Below, in pieces: positions 1 to 5,301 of a DNA stretch of 5,301 nucleotides. The stretch spans positions 1-5,301 of the forward strand of contig JAGRJB010000408.1 of assembly GCA_020442965.1 (NCBI GenBank). The letters are read 5' to 3'. The notes under the pieces were generated by a model. The model was not told the DNA's origin. It did not search any database and saw only the letters and a program-made list of their open reading frames with translations. Position 1 is the first letter of the stretch, and the number at the start of each line of letters is the position of its first letter. The position numbers were made by a program, and so were the translations under genes. This DNA is from Pseudomonadales bacterium. Its GTDB lineage: Bacteria > Pseudomonadota > Gammaproteobacteria > Steroidobacterales > Steroidobacteraceae.

Positions 1-474
1 CGCGAGCCGCTGCGACGTTTGCGACGTGCGGATTTCGTGGTGATGAACGGTGCGGGCTGGCTCGAGCGCGTGGGCCTGCCGGCCGGGCGCGCGGCGCTGA
101 CCATGGCGCTGTTGCCCAGCGATGCCGCGCCGGTGTCCGGGCGCGGAGCCGTCCGCTCGCTGGCCTCGTTTCGTGGTCAACCGGTGCATGCCGTGGCAGG
201 AATCGGCCATCCGCAACGGTTTTTCGAACTGTTACGCAAGGCCGAACTATAGCTCATCGAACACCCGCTGCCGGACCACCATCCGTTGCAGGCTGCGGAT
301 CTCGCGTTCGGCGACGATGCGCCAGTGCTGATGACCGAGAAGGATGCCGTAAAATGCGCAGGCTTGGGCGACGAGCGGTTATGGTACTTGCCTGTGAGCG
401 CGCATTTCAATGCGCTCGAGGCTACTGAATTGCTCGCTGCGATCACCGCTACCATCCGTCAGGCCCCTGCTTGA
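1..474 (+). pseudogene. lpxK: Tetraacyldisaccharide 4'-kinase (lipid A 4'-kinase), 3' part, interrupted by an in-frame TAG
   Basis: LpxK uses ATP to phosphorylate the 4' position of the lipid A disaccharide precursor at the inner membrane. The gene enters from the left edge, so the N-terminal Walker A region is not visible. Frame 1 is open from base 1 and carries AGIGHPQRFF (about 196-225), the family's conserved GIGxPxRFF motif. Codon 250-252 is TAG. The same frame then continues as LIEHPLPDHH (253-282), which includes the conserved DHH motif, and TEKDAVK (334-354), ending at TGA 472-474. The spacing from RFF to DHH is normal if the TAG counts as one residue, so this is a single substitution, not an indel. 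The family pattern suggests Glu (GAG) there. Translation stopping at 250 would lose about 74 residues, including DHH. LpxK is normally essential in LPS-bearing cells, so a sequencing or consensus error is as plausible as real decay. The neighbours ycaR and kdsB support the identity. Confidence 0.88.
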
Positions 475-491
475 CCCCGCTCGTTGAGAAT

Positions 492-497
492 GAGAGG
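492..497 (+). promoter_or_regulatory. Ribosome binding site for the Trm112-family gene
   Basis: GAGAGG lies 9 bases before the GTG at 507 and supports that codon as the start. It partly overlaps a small imperfect hairpin (480-485 pairing with 489-494, one G-U pair), which could mildly modulate access. The hairpin is weak and may be chance. Confidence 0.5.
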
Positions 498-506
498 CAC
501 TAACAA

Positions 507-695
507 GTGGACCATCGACTGCTGGATATTCTCGCTTGCCCGCTCTGCAAGGGACCCCTGCAGCACGCGCGCAGCGCCAAGGTGCTGGTGTGCCGCGCGG
601 ACCGGCTTGCCTTTCCCATCGTTGACGGCGTGCCAGTGATGCTGGAAGAGGAGGCGCGTCAATTGGTGCACGACGACCCCCTGCTGGCGCGCTGA
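507..695 (+). CDS. ycaR: Trm112-family small protein (YcaR-like)
   Basis: This 62-residue protein matches the bacterial Trm112/YcaR family in length and sequence. It opens with LLDILACPLCKGPL, where Cys11 and Cys14 form the CPxC pair, has a third Cys at about residue 29 (LVCRADRLAFPI), and then the typical DGVPVMLEEEAR segment. Eukaryotic and archaeal Trm112 proteins are zinc-binding partners that activate methyltransferases. The role of the short bacterial version is not settled, and no partner can be read from this window. The gene sits in its usual place between lpxK and kdsB, 32 bases after the lpxK stop and 7 bases before kdsB, so it is probably cotranscribed with both. The GTG start is supported by GAGAGG 9 bases upstream and by the fit of the N-terminus to the family. 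Confidence 0.9.
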   Translation: MDHRLLDILACPLCKGPLQHARSAKVLVCRADRLAFPIVDGVPVMLEEEARQLVHDDPLLAR

Positions 696-702
696 CCGTC
701 AC

Positions 703-1506
703 GTGACGTTCCGGGTCGTCATCCCTGCGCGCTACGGTTCGGTCCGTTTACCCGGCAAGGCGCTGCTGACGATAGCCGGCAAGCCGCTCCTGCAGTGGGT
801 ACACGAGCGAGCGGTTGCGAGCGGCGCGAGCGAAGTCTGGATTGCAACCGACGACGAGCGTATCGAACGCGTCGCGCTCCACTTTGGCGCCAAGGTGGTG
901 ATGACACGCAGCGAACATGCCAGCGGCACGGATCGCATTGCCGAGGTTGCCCTGGCTCGAGCCTGGGAGCCGAATAGCATCGTCGTCAACGTTCAGGGTG
1001 ACGAGCCTTTGATGCCGCCGCGCGTCATCGACCAGGTGGCGCATCTGCTACGCGATGATCCCGCTGCTCAGATGGCTACTCTCGCCGCGCCGCTGCGTCG
1101 GCGCGCCGACCTGGCCGATCGCAACGTCGTCAAATTGGTGTCGAGCAAGAACGGCTATGCGCTCTACTTCAGTCGTGCAGCGATTCCCTGCGATCGCGAT
1201 GCAGCCTTAGAGCGTGGGCGCGCTGACGGTGGCTCGACGCAGACCTCGATCGGGCATCATCCGGAGCGGGAATTGCTCGCGATCGCACGGCGTCATCTTG
1301 GGATTTACGCCTATCGCGTTGTTGCACTGAAGCAGTTGACGGCCACCGCGCCGACGGCGCTCGAGTCGCTGGAAAAGCTCGAGCAGCTGCGGGCGCTCGA
1401 GATCGGACTGTCCATTCGCGTGGCCGATGCGATCGAGGTGCCCCTCGCCGATGTCAACACTCGCGAGGATCTCGTCGCCGCCGAGCGACTGCTGCTGTCG
1501 CGCTAG
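703..1506 (+). CDS. kdsB: 3-deoxy-manno-octulosonate cytidylyltransferase (CMP-Kdo synthetase)
   Basis: KdsB is a cytosolic, Mg-dependent enzyme that couples CTP and Kdo into CMP-Kdo, the donor used to add Kdo to lipid A. The 267-residue product shows the family motifs in order: VVIPARYGSVRLPGK at the N-terminus, ATDDERI, SGTDRIAEV, VNVQGDEPL with Asp100 (a metal ligand in the E. coli enzyme), NVVKLV, ALYFSRAAIP, RHLGIYAYR (from about 197) and LESLEKLEQLRALE. Two things are unusual. The segment between DRD (ending at residue 166) and RHLGIY is about 30 residues, against about 14 in E. coli KdsB, which accounts for most of the extra length. The C-terminal motif reads DVNTREDL instead of GVDTPEDL, placing Asn252 where the second metal-binding Asp is expected. 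The GTG start at 703 gives the normal family N-terminus but has no clear Shine-Dalgarno. It lies 7 bases after the ycaR stop, so translational coupling is likely. The stop is TAG. Confidence 0.95.
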   Translation: MTFRVVIPARYGSVRLPGKALLTIAGKPLLQWVHERAVASGASEVWIATDDERIERVALHFGAKVVMTRSEHASGTDRIAEVALARAWEPNSIVVNVQGDEPLMPPRVIDQVAHLLRDDPAAQMATLAAPLRRRADLADRNVVKLVSSKNGYALYFSRAAIPCDRDAALERGRADGGSTQTSIGHHPERELLAIARRHLGIYAYRVVALKQLTATAPTALESLEKLEQLRALEIGLSIRVADAIEVPLADVNTREDLVAAERLLLSR

Positions 1507-1597
1507 TTGTTGCGCGCGCCGCGTTACTTGACTTATGTCGCCGCGCGGCGTCGAAGAGCGGCCGCTGCGTTTCATGTGCGCGTGGCATACTTGCTAT

Positions 1598-3808
1598 ATG
1601 GGGATTGGATCGAAGGGAACTCGGCTGTTCGACCGTTTCGCGTTGTTGGCGAAGCTCGCCGCGACTGAGCGTGGCGAGGTCTGGAGTGCGCTCGATGAGC
1701 AGCGCCACGAAGTGGTCGCCGTCGAGTTGTTTGGGACGGACAAACTGCGCCGCGCCGACGACTGGAGTCGACTGACTGGCGCTCACGAAGTGGCAGCGAG
1801 GCTGGCGCATTCCAATGTTCTCGTAATCGATCGACCGATGCGCGATAGCGCCACCGTGCTGTTGCCGATGCAATTGGCCACCGGCGGCGACGCACGCCGC
1901 CTCATTGGTGCTCCGTACTACGAAATAGTACCGGTCTTGATTGATATTGCCGAGGCGCTACGCCATGCGCATCGAGTCGGCGTCGCGCACCTCGATCTAC
2001 AGCCGCACAATGTGCTGCTCGACGAGAATACCTGTGCGCTCCTCAAAGGCTTTCGATTCGCGGGCGGGACACGGCAGGAGTTCGATGCCGCCGTGCGTAA
2101 AGACTTGCGCGATTTCTCACTGCTCGGCAGCGAACTGTTAGGCAAGACTGCGGCAGCTGCACGCGCCGCGCCGCCGCGCTTGTGGGCGCTGTTCGATCGC
2201 GTCTATGACGCCAGTTTCGGCGCATCGCCCTTGTCGTTCGATGTGATCGGCGCAGAGCTCGAAGCGTCACGCCACGACACCGCGCCGCTGGCACTTGCAA
2301 GACTGGACCTGACACGGCCAAGCCGGGCGATCGACAGGTCGCCGCCGGCACCACCACCGCTCGAATTGGAGGTCGAGTCGTTTGCCGAGACCGCGGTTCC
2401 GCGCGTTGACGGCGCATCGGTCGAGATTGTCGATGTCGAGGCAGATCACCGGCAGGAAGCTGGCATCGACGAGCAGGCTGAGGTGCAACGAATCGAGCCA
2501 GCCGCCGTAGCGCTGCCTGTCGATGACGGCGACTCCGGCGCAATGCCAGGCGTTGTCGCAGCGACGCCCGATTGCCCGCAGTTAGGAGAGGCTGAATGGC
2601 TGGAGGACGATTCCGTCTGTGTCGATGGACTGGCGCAGTCCGTCCCGGGCGAGGTCCATGCAGAGGTGGACGAGCGAGCTGCTGATCGAGAGGTCGCGGG
2701 GCCTGACTACCTGGTACTACCGCCCACCGCCAACGACGAATCGTCAGATCCGATGATCGATGGCATCGAGGTTCCGCTGGTGCTCGAGCCCGAGCCGCAA
2801 ACCCGACCGATTGCGCTGCCAGTTCAGGTGATCGAACCCTCCGGTGCCAGCAAGGCACTCGTGCCCATCCCGGCCGAACCGATTCCGCGGCACGCCAGGA
2901 AATGGCAGTGGTTGGCCGCCGGCTTTGGCGCGTTGGTAGTCGGTGTTGCGCTTTGGCTGTCCCGCGAGGCAGCGCTGGACGTCGATCGCGTACCAGAGGT
3001 GCGCGGGCCGTCCGCCACCCCGGCGCCCGTCCCCGCAGAACGCGTCGAGCACGCAGGTCCGAGCGTTGCGGAGCTGGCACGGTCACAAGTAGCCGCGACA
3101 GCTGCCGCAGCGAACGAGGTCGCTGCCGCCGACGAAGCGAGCAAGTCCGTCGCGGCACAATTGCAACTCGCCGACAGAGCGCTGGACAACCTCGACGCGG
3201 CACGCGCACGGCGTGCATTGTTAGTCGTGCAGCGGCTCGAGCCGAATAACCCCGCCGTCGCAGTGGGTTTGCGGCGCGTACAGGCCATTGCGGGCGTGCG
3301 ACCCTTGCTCGCGGATGCTGCAAGAGCAGAAGAGGCGCGCGACTACGCGCGCGCTGTGCAAGGTTACAGCCACGCGCTGGCGCTCGATAGCAGGCAACGC
3401 GCGGCGCGCGACGGCATGGCGCGAATACGTCGATCAGTTGGCGATTCGACTTATGGGCGTGAGTTGGTCGACGCCTACGTTCACCTGGGTGCCGGACGTC
3501 TGAAGTCGGCGCGTGCCGGGTTCGGCAAGGCGTTGATCGCGAAGCCCGATTCTCTGGAAGCTGATCACGGGCTGGAGCGCGCCGAGGCGGCGTTGACTGC
3601 ACAGCGCCTCGCGCCGCTGCTGCGCCGTGCTGCGCAGTTCGAAGCGCAAGGACAATGGGCCGATGCACTGCGCGAATACAATTTGATTCTGGCGGAGCAA
3701 CCCGATTACGTGCTGGCACAGCAGGGCCGACAGCGAGTCGTGGTGCGCGTCGCCACCTCGGGTGTCAACGTTGCTACCGGAACGAACGACAGTAGTTTTC
3801 AGCAATAG
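1598..3808 (+). CDS. Membrane-anchored pseudokinase with periplasmic TPR-like domain
   Basis: The product is 736 residues from this ATG. Residues about 10-224 resemble a bacterial Ser/Thr protein kinase (FDRFALLAKLAATERGEVW, HRVGVAHLDLQPHNVLLD, and DLRDFSLLGSELL like subdomain IX). The key motifs are broken: the glycine loop keeps only its last Gly, the VAxK lysine is Glu43 (VAVELF), HRD is HLD (131-133), and DFG is GFR (151-153). The catalytic-loop Asp133 and Asn138 remain. Phosphotransfer is unlikely, so a binding or scaffold role is inferred. Residues about 225-434 form a Pro-containing linker rich in Glu and Asp. RHARK then precedes one hydrophobic helix (436-454), predicting a cytoplasmic N-terminus and a periplasmic C-terminus. 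After an Ala-rich stretch, residues about 517-725 hold roughly four TPR-like helical hairpins, such as RDYARAVQGYSHALALD and GQWADALREYNLILAEQPDY. ATGs at 1535 and 1574 are in frame, but their 21 or 8 extra residues look non-conserved and none of the three has a good ribosome site. I do not recognise a named gene, and its role is unknown. Confidence 0.85.
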   Translation: MGIGSKGTRLFDRFALLAKLAATERGEVWSALDEQRHEVVAVELFGTDKLRRADDWSRLTGAHEVAARLAHSNVLVIDRPMRDSATVLLPMQLATGGDARRLIGAPYYEIVPVLIDIAEALRHAHRVGVAHLDLQPHNVLLDENTCALLKGFRFAGGTRQEFDAAVRKDLRDFSLLGSELLGKTAAAARAAPPRLWALFDRVYDASFGASPLSFDVIGAELEASRHDTAPLALARLDLTRPSRAIDRSPPAPPPLELEVESFAETAVPRVDGASVEIVDVEADHRQEAGIDEQAEVQRIEPAAVALPVDDGDSGAMPGVVAATPDCPQLGEAEWLEDDSVCVDGLAQSVPGEVHAEVDERAADREVAGPDYLVLPPTANDESSDPMIDGIEVPLVLEPEPQTRPIALPVQVIEPSGASKALVPIPAEPIPRHARKWQWLAAGFGALVVGVALWLSREAALDVDRVPEVRGPSATPAPVPAERVEHAGPSVAELARSQVAATAAAANEVAAADEASKSVAAQLQLADRALDNLDAARARRALLVVQRLEPNNPAVAVGLRRVQAIAGVRPLLADAARAEEARDYARAVQGYSHALALDSRQRAARDGMARIRRSVGDSTYGRELVDAYVHLGAGRLKSARAGFGKALIAKPDSLEADHGLERAEAALTAQRLAPLLRRAAQFEAQGQWADALREYNLILAEQPDYVLAQQGRQRVVVRVATSGVNVATGTNDSSFQQ

Positions 3809-3823
3809 ACCTCGATCGGGGTA

Positions 3824-3838
3824 GCATCGATCCGATGC
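3824..3838. repeat. Inverted repeat overlapping the MOSC gene start codon
   Basis: GCATCG and CGATGC (3824-3829 and 3833-3838) form a perfect 6-base inverted repeat with a 3-base spacer. The right arm contains the ATG at 3835. In mRNA this would be a short hairpin covering the start codon. No stronger evidence of regulation is visible, and a chance occurrence is quite possible. Confidence 0.3.
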
Positions 3839-4638
3839 ACGTCGCTGCGATCAACATTTACCCCATCAAGTCTTGCGCCGGTATCGCGCTGAAGACCAGC
3901 CGACTGTTGGACACCGGGTTTGAGTGGGACCGGCACTGGATGCTCGTGGATCCAGCCGATCGCTTCGTGACTCAGCGCGAATTGCCGCAACTTGCGACAG
4001 TGGTCCCGCACTTCGAATCGCACGAACTGGTGGTCGCGGCTCCAGGCGAGTCGGATTTGTCTGTCCCGCTGGCGCCGGTCGGGAAGTCGCACGCGGTGCG
4101 CTTGTGGCGTGACAGGGTGCGCGGTCGCGACTGCGGCGATAGCGCCGCGGCCTGGTTCTCGCGCGTCAGTGGCCGACCGCTGCGTTTGGTTGCGTTCGAT
4201 CCTGCGCTGGCCAGAGTCAGCAATCAGGCATTCACCGCGCCTGCGGTTGCGCATACGGAATTCGCCGACGGGTACGCCGTGCTCGTACTTTCTGAAAGTT
4301 CGCTCGAAGATCTGAATTCGCGCTTGGCCGCGCCGCTGCCTATGACGCGCTTTCGCCCGAATCTGGTGCTGCGCGGCTCGCGCGCGTACCAGGAGGATGA
4401 GATTCGTTCATTGCAAATCGGTGACGTCGAACTTCGCATCGTCAAGCCTTGCGAACGTTGCAAGATTACGACGGTCGATCAGAACACTGGCCGGGCGGAG
4501 GGCGACGAACCGTTACGGACGCTGCGTACCTATCGCTACGACCGGCAACTCAAGGGCGTCATATTCGGGCAAAATGCGATCGTGATGCGCGGTATCGGCC
4601 AGCAAATTGCGGTCGGCATGCCAATTATTGCCCATTGA
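3835..4638 (+). CDS. MOSC domain protein with N-terminal beta-barrel domain (YcbX/mARC type)
   Basis: The 267-residue product has the MOSC_N plus MOSC layout of molybdenum-cofactor proteins such as YcbX and mARC, which reduce N-hydroxylated compounds. The N-terminal domain begins with [12 protein letters not shown]. The MOSC half (about 121 onward) has [10 protein letters not shown] (from residue 172), a [16 protein letters not shown] segment and TTVDQNTG. Cys209 of ERC aligns with the molybdenum-binding cysteine of mammalian mARC (from memory of that alignment), and Cys206 is the preceding family cysteine. It lacks the C-terminal 2Fe-2S ferredoxin domain of E. coli YcbX, so electrons must come from a separate partner not seen here. 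The substrate cannot be inferred. The gene starts 26 bases after the pseudokinase stop, which suggests cotranscription. GGGG about 14 bases upstream is too distant to be a good ribosome site, and a small inverted repeat spans the ATG. The start gives the usual family N-terminus. Confidence 0.9.
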   Translation: MHVAAINIYPIKSCAGIALKTSRLLDTGFEWDRHWMLVDPADRFVTQRELPQLATVVPHFESHELVVAAPGESDLSVPLAPVGKSHAVRLWRDRVRGRDCGDSAAAWFSRVSGRPLRLVAFDPALARVSNQAFTAPAVAHTEFADGYAVLVLSESSLEDLNSRLAAPLPMTRFRPNLVLRGSRAYQEDEIRSLQIGDVELRIVKPCERCKITTVDQNTGRAEGDEPLRTLRTYRYDRQLKGVIFGQNAIVMRGIGQQIAVGMPIIAH

Positions 4639-4694
4639 ATCACCACCGGCCGACGTACGCTGCGGCCTACTCACACTCGAGACCAGCTCCCGCA

Positions 4695-5301
4695 ATGAAT
4701 GCCACCCTGCCACTACCTTTCGATGCCGTTGCGACGCGGCACCCTTTGTCCACACCCGGAGCAGACGCGGGCGCGGTCGGCAGCGGCGAGTCACGGCTGC
4801 GTGAGATTCCGTATAACTACACGTCCTTTTCGGATCGTGAGATCGTCATTCGTGTCCTCGGCAGGGATGCCTGGCGCTTGCTGGACGAATTGCGCGGCCA
4901 GCGGCGCACCGGCCGGTCCGCTCGCATGTTGTATGAGGTACTGGGTGATATCTGGGTCGTGCAACGCAATCCCTATCTCGAGGAAGACCTTGCCGGCAAT
5001 TCGAAGCGTCGCCGGCTGCTGATCGGTGCGCTTCGACATCGACTGGCGGAGATCGAGCGCCGACGCGATGCGGATGATTCCGAGCGCGACGCGAAGGTCG
5101 GCCAGCTGCTGAGCGCCGCGCTCGATGCGGTCAACGCATTTGAGGCGCGCTTCGCAGTGGTTGCGGCACAACGCGATCGGGTGCGGCGCGCACTGCTCAA
5201 GCATACCCGCGCCGACAACATCCGAAGCGATGCCTTTGCCCGCGTGTCTCACGTGACCGACGCGACCGACTGGCGTGTCGAGTACCCCTTTGTGGTGCTC
5301 A
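4695..5301 (+). CDS. DUF3683-containing FAD-linked oxidoreductase, N-terminal part (runs off right edge)
   Basis: The frame opens at ATG 4695 and has no stop through 5300, giving 202 complete codons. After a poorly conserved 33-residue leader, it shows the N-terminal DUF3683 region of very large FAD/FMN-binding oxidoreductases known from Beta- and some Gammaproteobacteria: [20 protein letters not shown], then [20 protein letters not shown] and NPYLEEDL. A charged, probably coiled-coil stretch follows, and then [14 protein letters not shown]. In the family this last motif leads directly into the FAD-binding (PCMH-type) domain, followed by FAD-oxidase C-terminal and iron-sulfur domains, so the rest should lie beyond the window. 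Full-length members exceed 1,000 residues. They are usually described as D-lactate or glycolate dehydrogenase-like, but the substrate is not established here. The gene begins 56 bases after the MOSC stop, with no clear promoter or strong ribosome site in the gap. A nearby ATG at 4699 is in another frame and is not used. Confidence 0.88.
   Translation, partial: MNATLPLPFDAVATRHPLSTPGADAGAVGSGESRLREIPYNYTSFSDREIVIRVLGRDAWRLLDELRGQRRTGRSARMLYEVLGDIWVVQRNPYLEEDLAGNSKRRRLLIGALRHRLAEIERRRDADDSERDAKVGQLLSAALDAVNAFEARFAVVAAQRDRVRRALLKHTRADNIRSDAFARVSHVTDATDWRVEYPFVVL

Noticed and set aside
286..474. Separate small gene starting at ATG 286
   Set aside because: It is the C-terminal part of LpxK in the same frame as the upstream part. 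The conserved sequence continues upstream of this ATG to the TAG, so it is not an independent gene.
697..708. Perfect 12-base palindrome CGTCACGTGACG over the kdsB start
   Set aside because: About one 12-base palindrome is expected by chance in a window this size. No second copy or operator context supports a binding site. TCACGTGA recurs at 5249-5256, but inside coding sequence.
1539..1550. Perfect palindrome CGCCGCGCGGCG after kdsB as a terminator or operator
   Set aside because: It is GC-only sequence in a GC-rich genome, has no U-tract, and is within chance expectation.
2043..3719. 558-codon open frame on the minus strand opposite the pseudokinase gene
   Set aside because: Its product is Arg/Pro/Ala-rich with no recognisable domain, typical of an antisense shadow in GC-rich DNA. 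The plus-strand frame has clear kinase-like, membrane and TPR features.
4648..4667. Possible terminator hairpin (GGCCG and CGGCC) after the MOSC gene
   Set aside because: Only a 5-base stem with a 10-base loop and no following T-run, so it is not convincing as an intrinsic terminator.
4791..5252. 153-codon minus-strand open frame at the right end
   Set aside because: It lies opposite the strongly conserved DUF3683 coding sequence and shows no family resemblance, so it is a shadow.

Overview
The window is about 5.3 kb of GC-rich DNA, almost entirely coding, with every convincing gene on the + strand and gaps of 7 to 91 bases. The block lpxK - Trm112-family gene (ycaR) - kdsB is a lipid A/Kdo gene order found in Beta- and Gammaproteobacteria. 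GTG starts, high GC and the DUF3683-type FAD oxidoreductase at the right edge fit the same groups. I cannot place the organism more finely from this sequence.

Layout from left to right. (1) The 3' end of lpxK (1-474), which runs off the left edge. Its frame holds an in-frame TAG at 250-252, with recognisable LpxK sequence on both sides. (2) A 62-residue Trm112/YcaR-like protein (507-695). (3) kdsB, CMP-Kdo synthetase (703-1506), 7 bases later. (4) A large gene (about 1598-3808) for a predicted inner-membrane protein: a protein-kinase-like N-terminal domain that has lost the key catalytic motifs, a long acidic linker, one transmembrane helix, and a periplasmic TPR-like region. (5) A two-domain MOSC protein of the YcbX/mARC type (3835-4638). 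(6) The first 202 codons of a large DUF3683/FAD-linked oxidoreductase (4695 to the right edge), cut just where the FAD-binding domain should begin.

LpxK adds the 4'-phosphate to the lipid A precursor and KdsB activates Kdo for attachment to it, so genes 1-3 serve outer-membrane LPS synthesis. The MOSC protein and the FAD oxidoreductase are redox-type enzymes with no obvious link to LPS. The membrane pseudokinase between the two groups has no assigned role. It is the most unusual gene here and the best candidate for something undescribed.

Two residue-level oddities fall in the LPS genes: the TAG in lpxK, and an Asn in KdsB where the family normally has a metal-binding Asp. I saw no tRNA, rRNA, CRISPR array, insertion sequence or convincing intrinsic terminator. 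No stretch longer than 300 bases lacks a gene.
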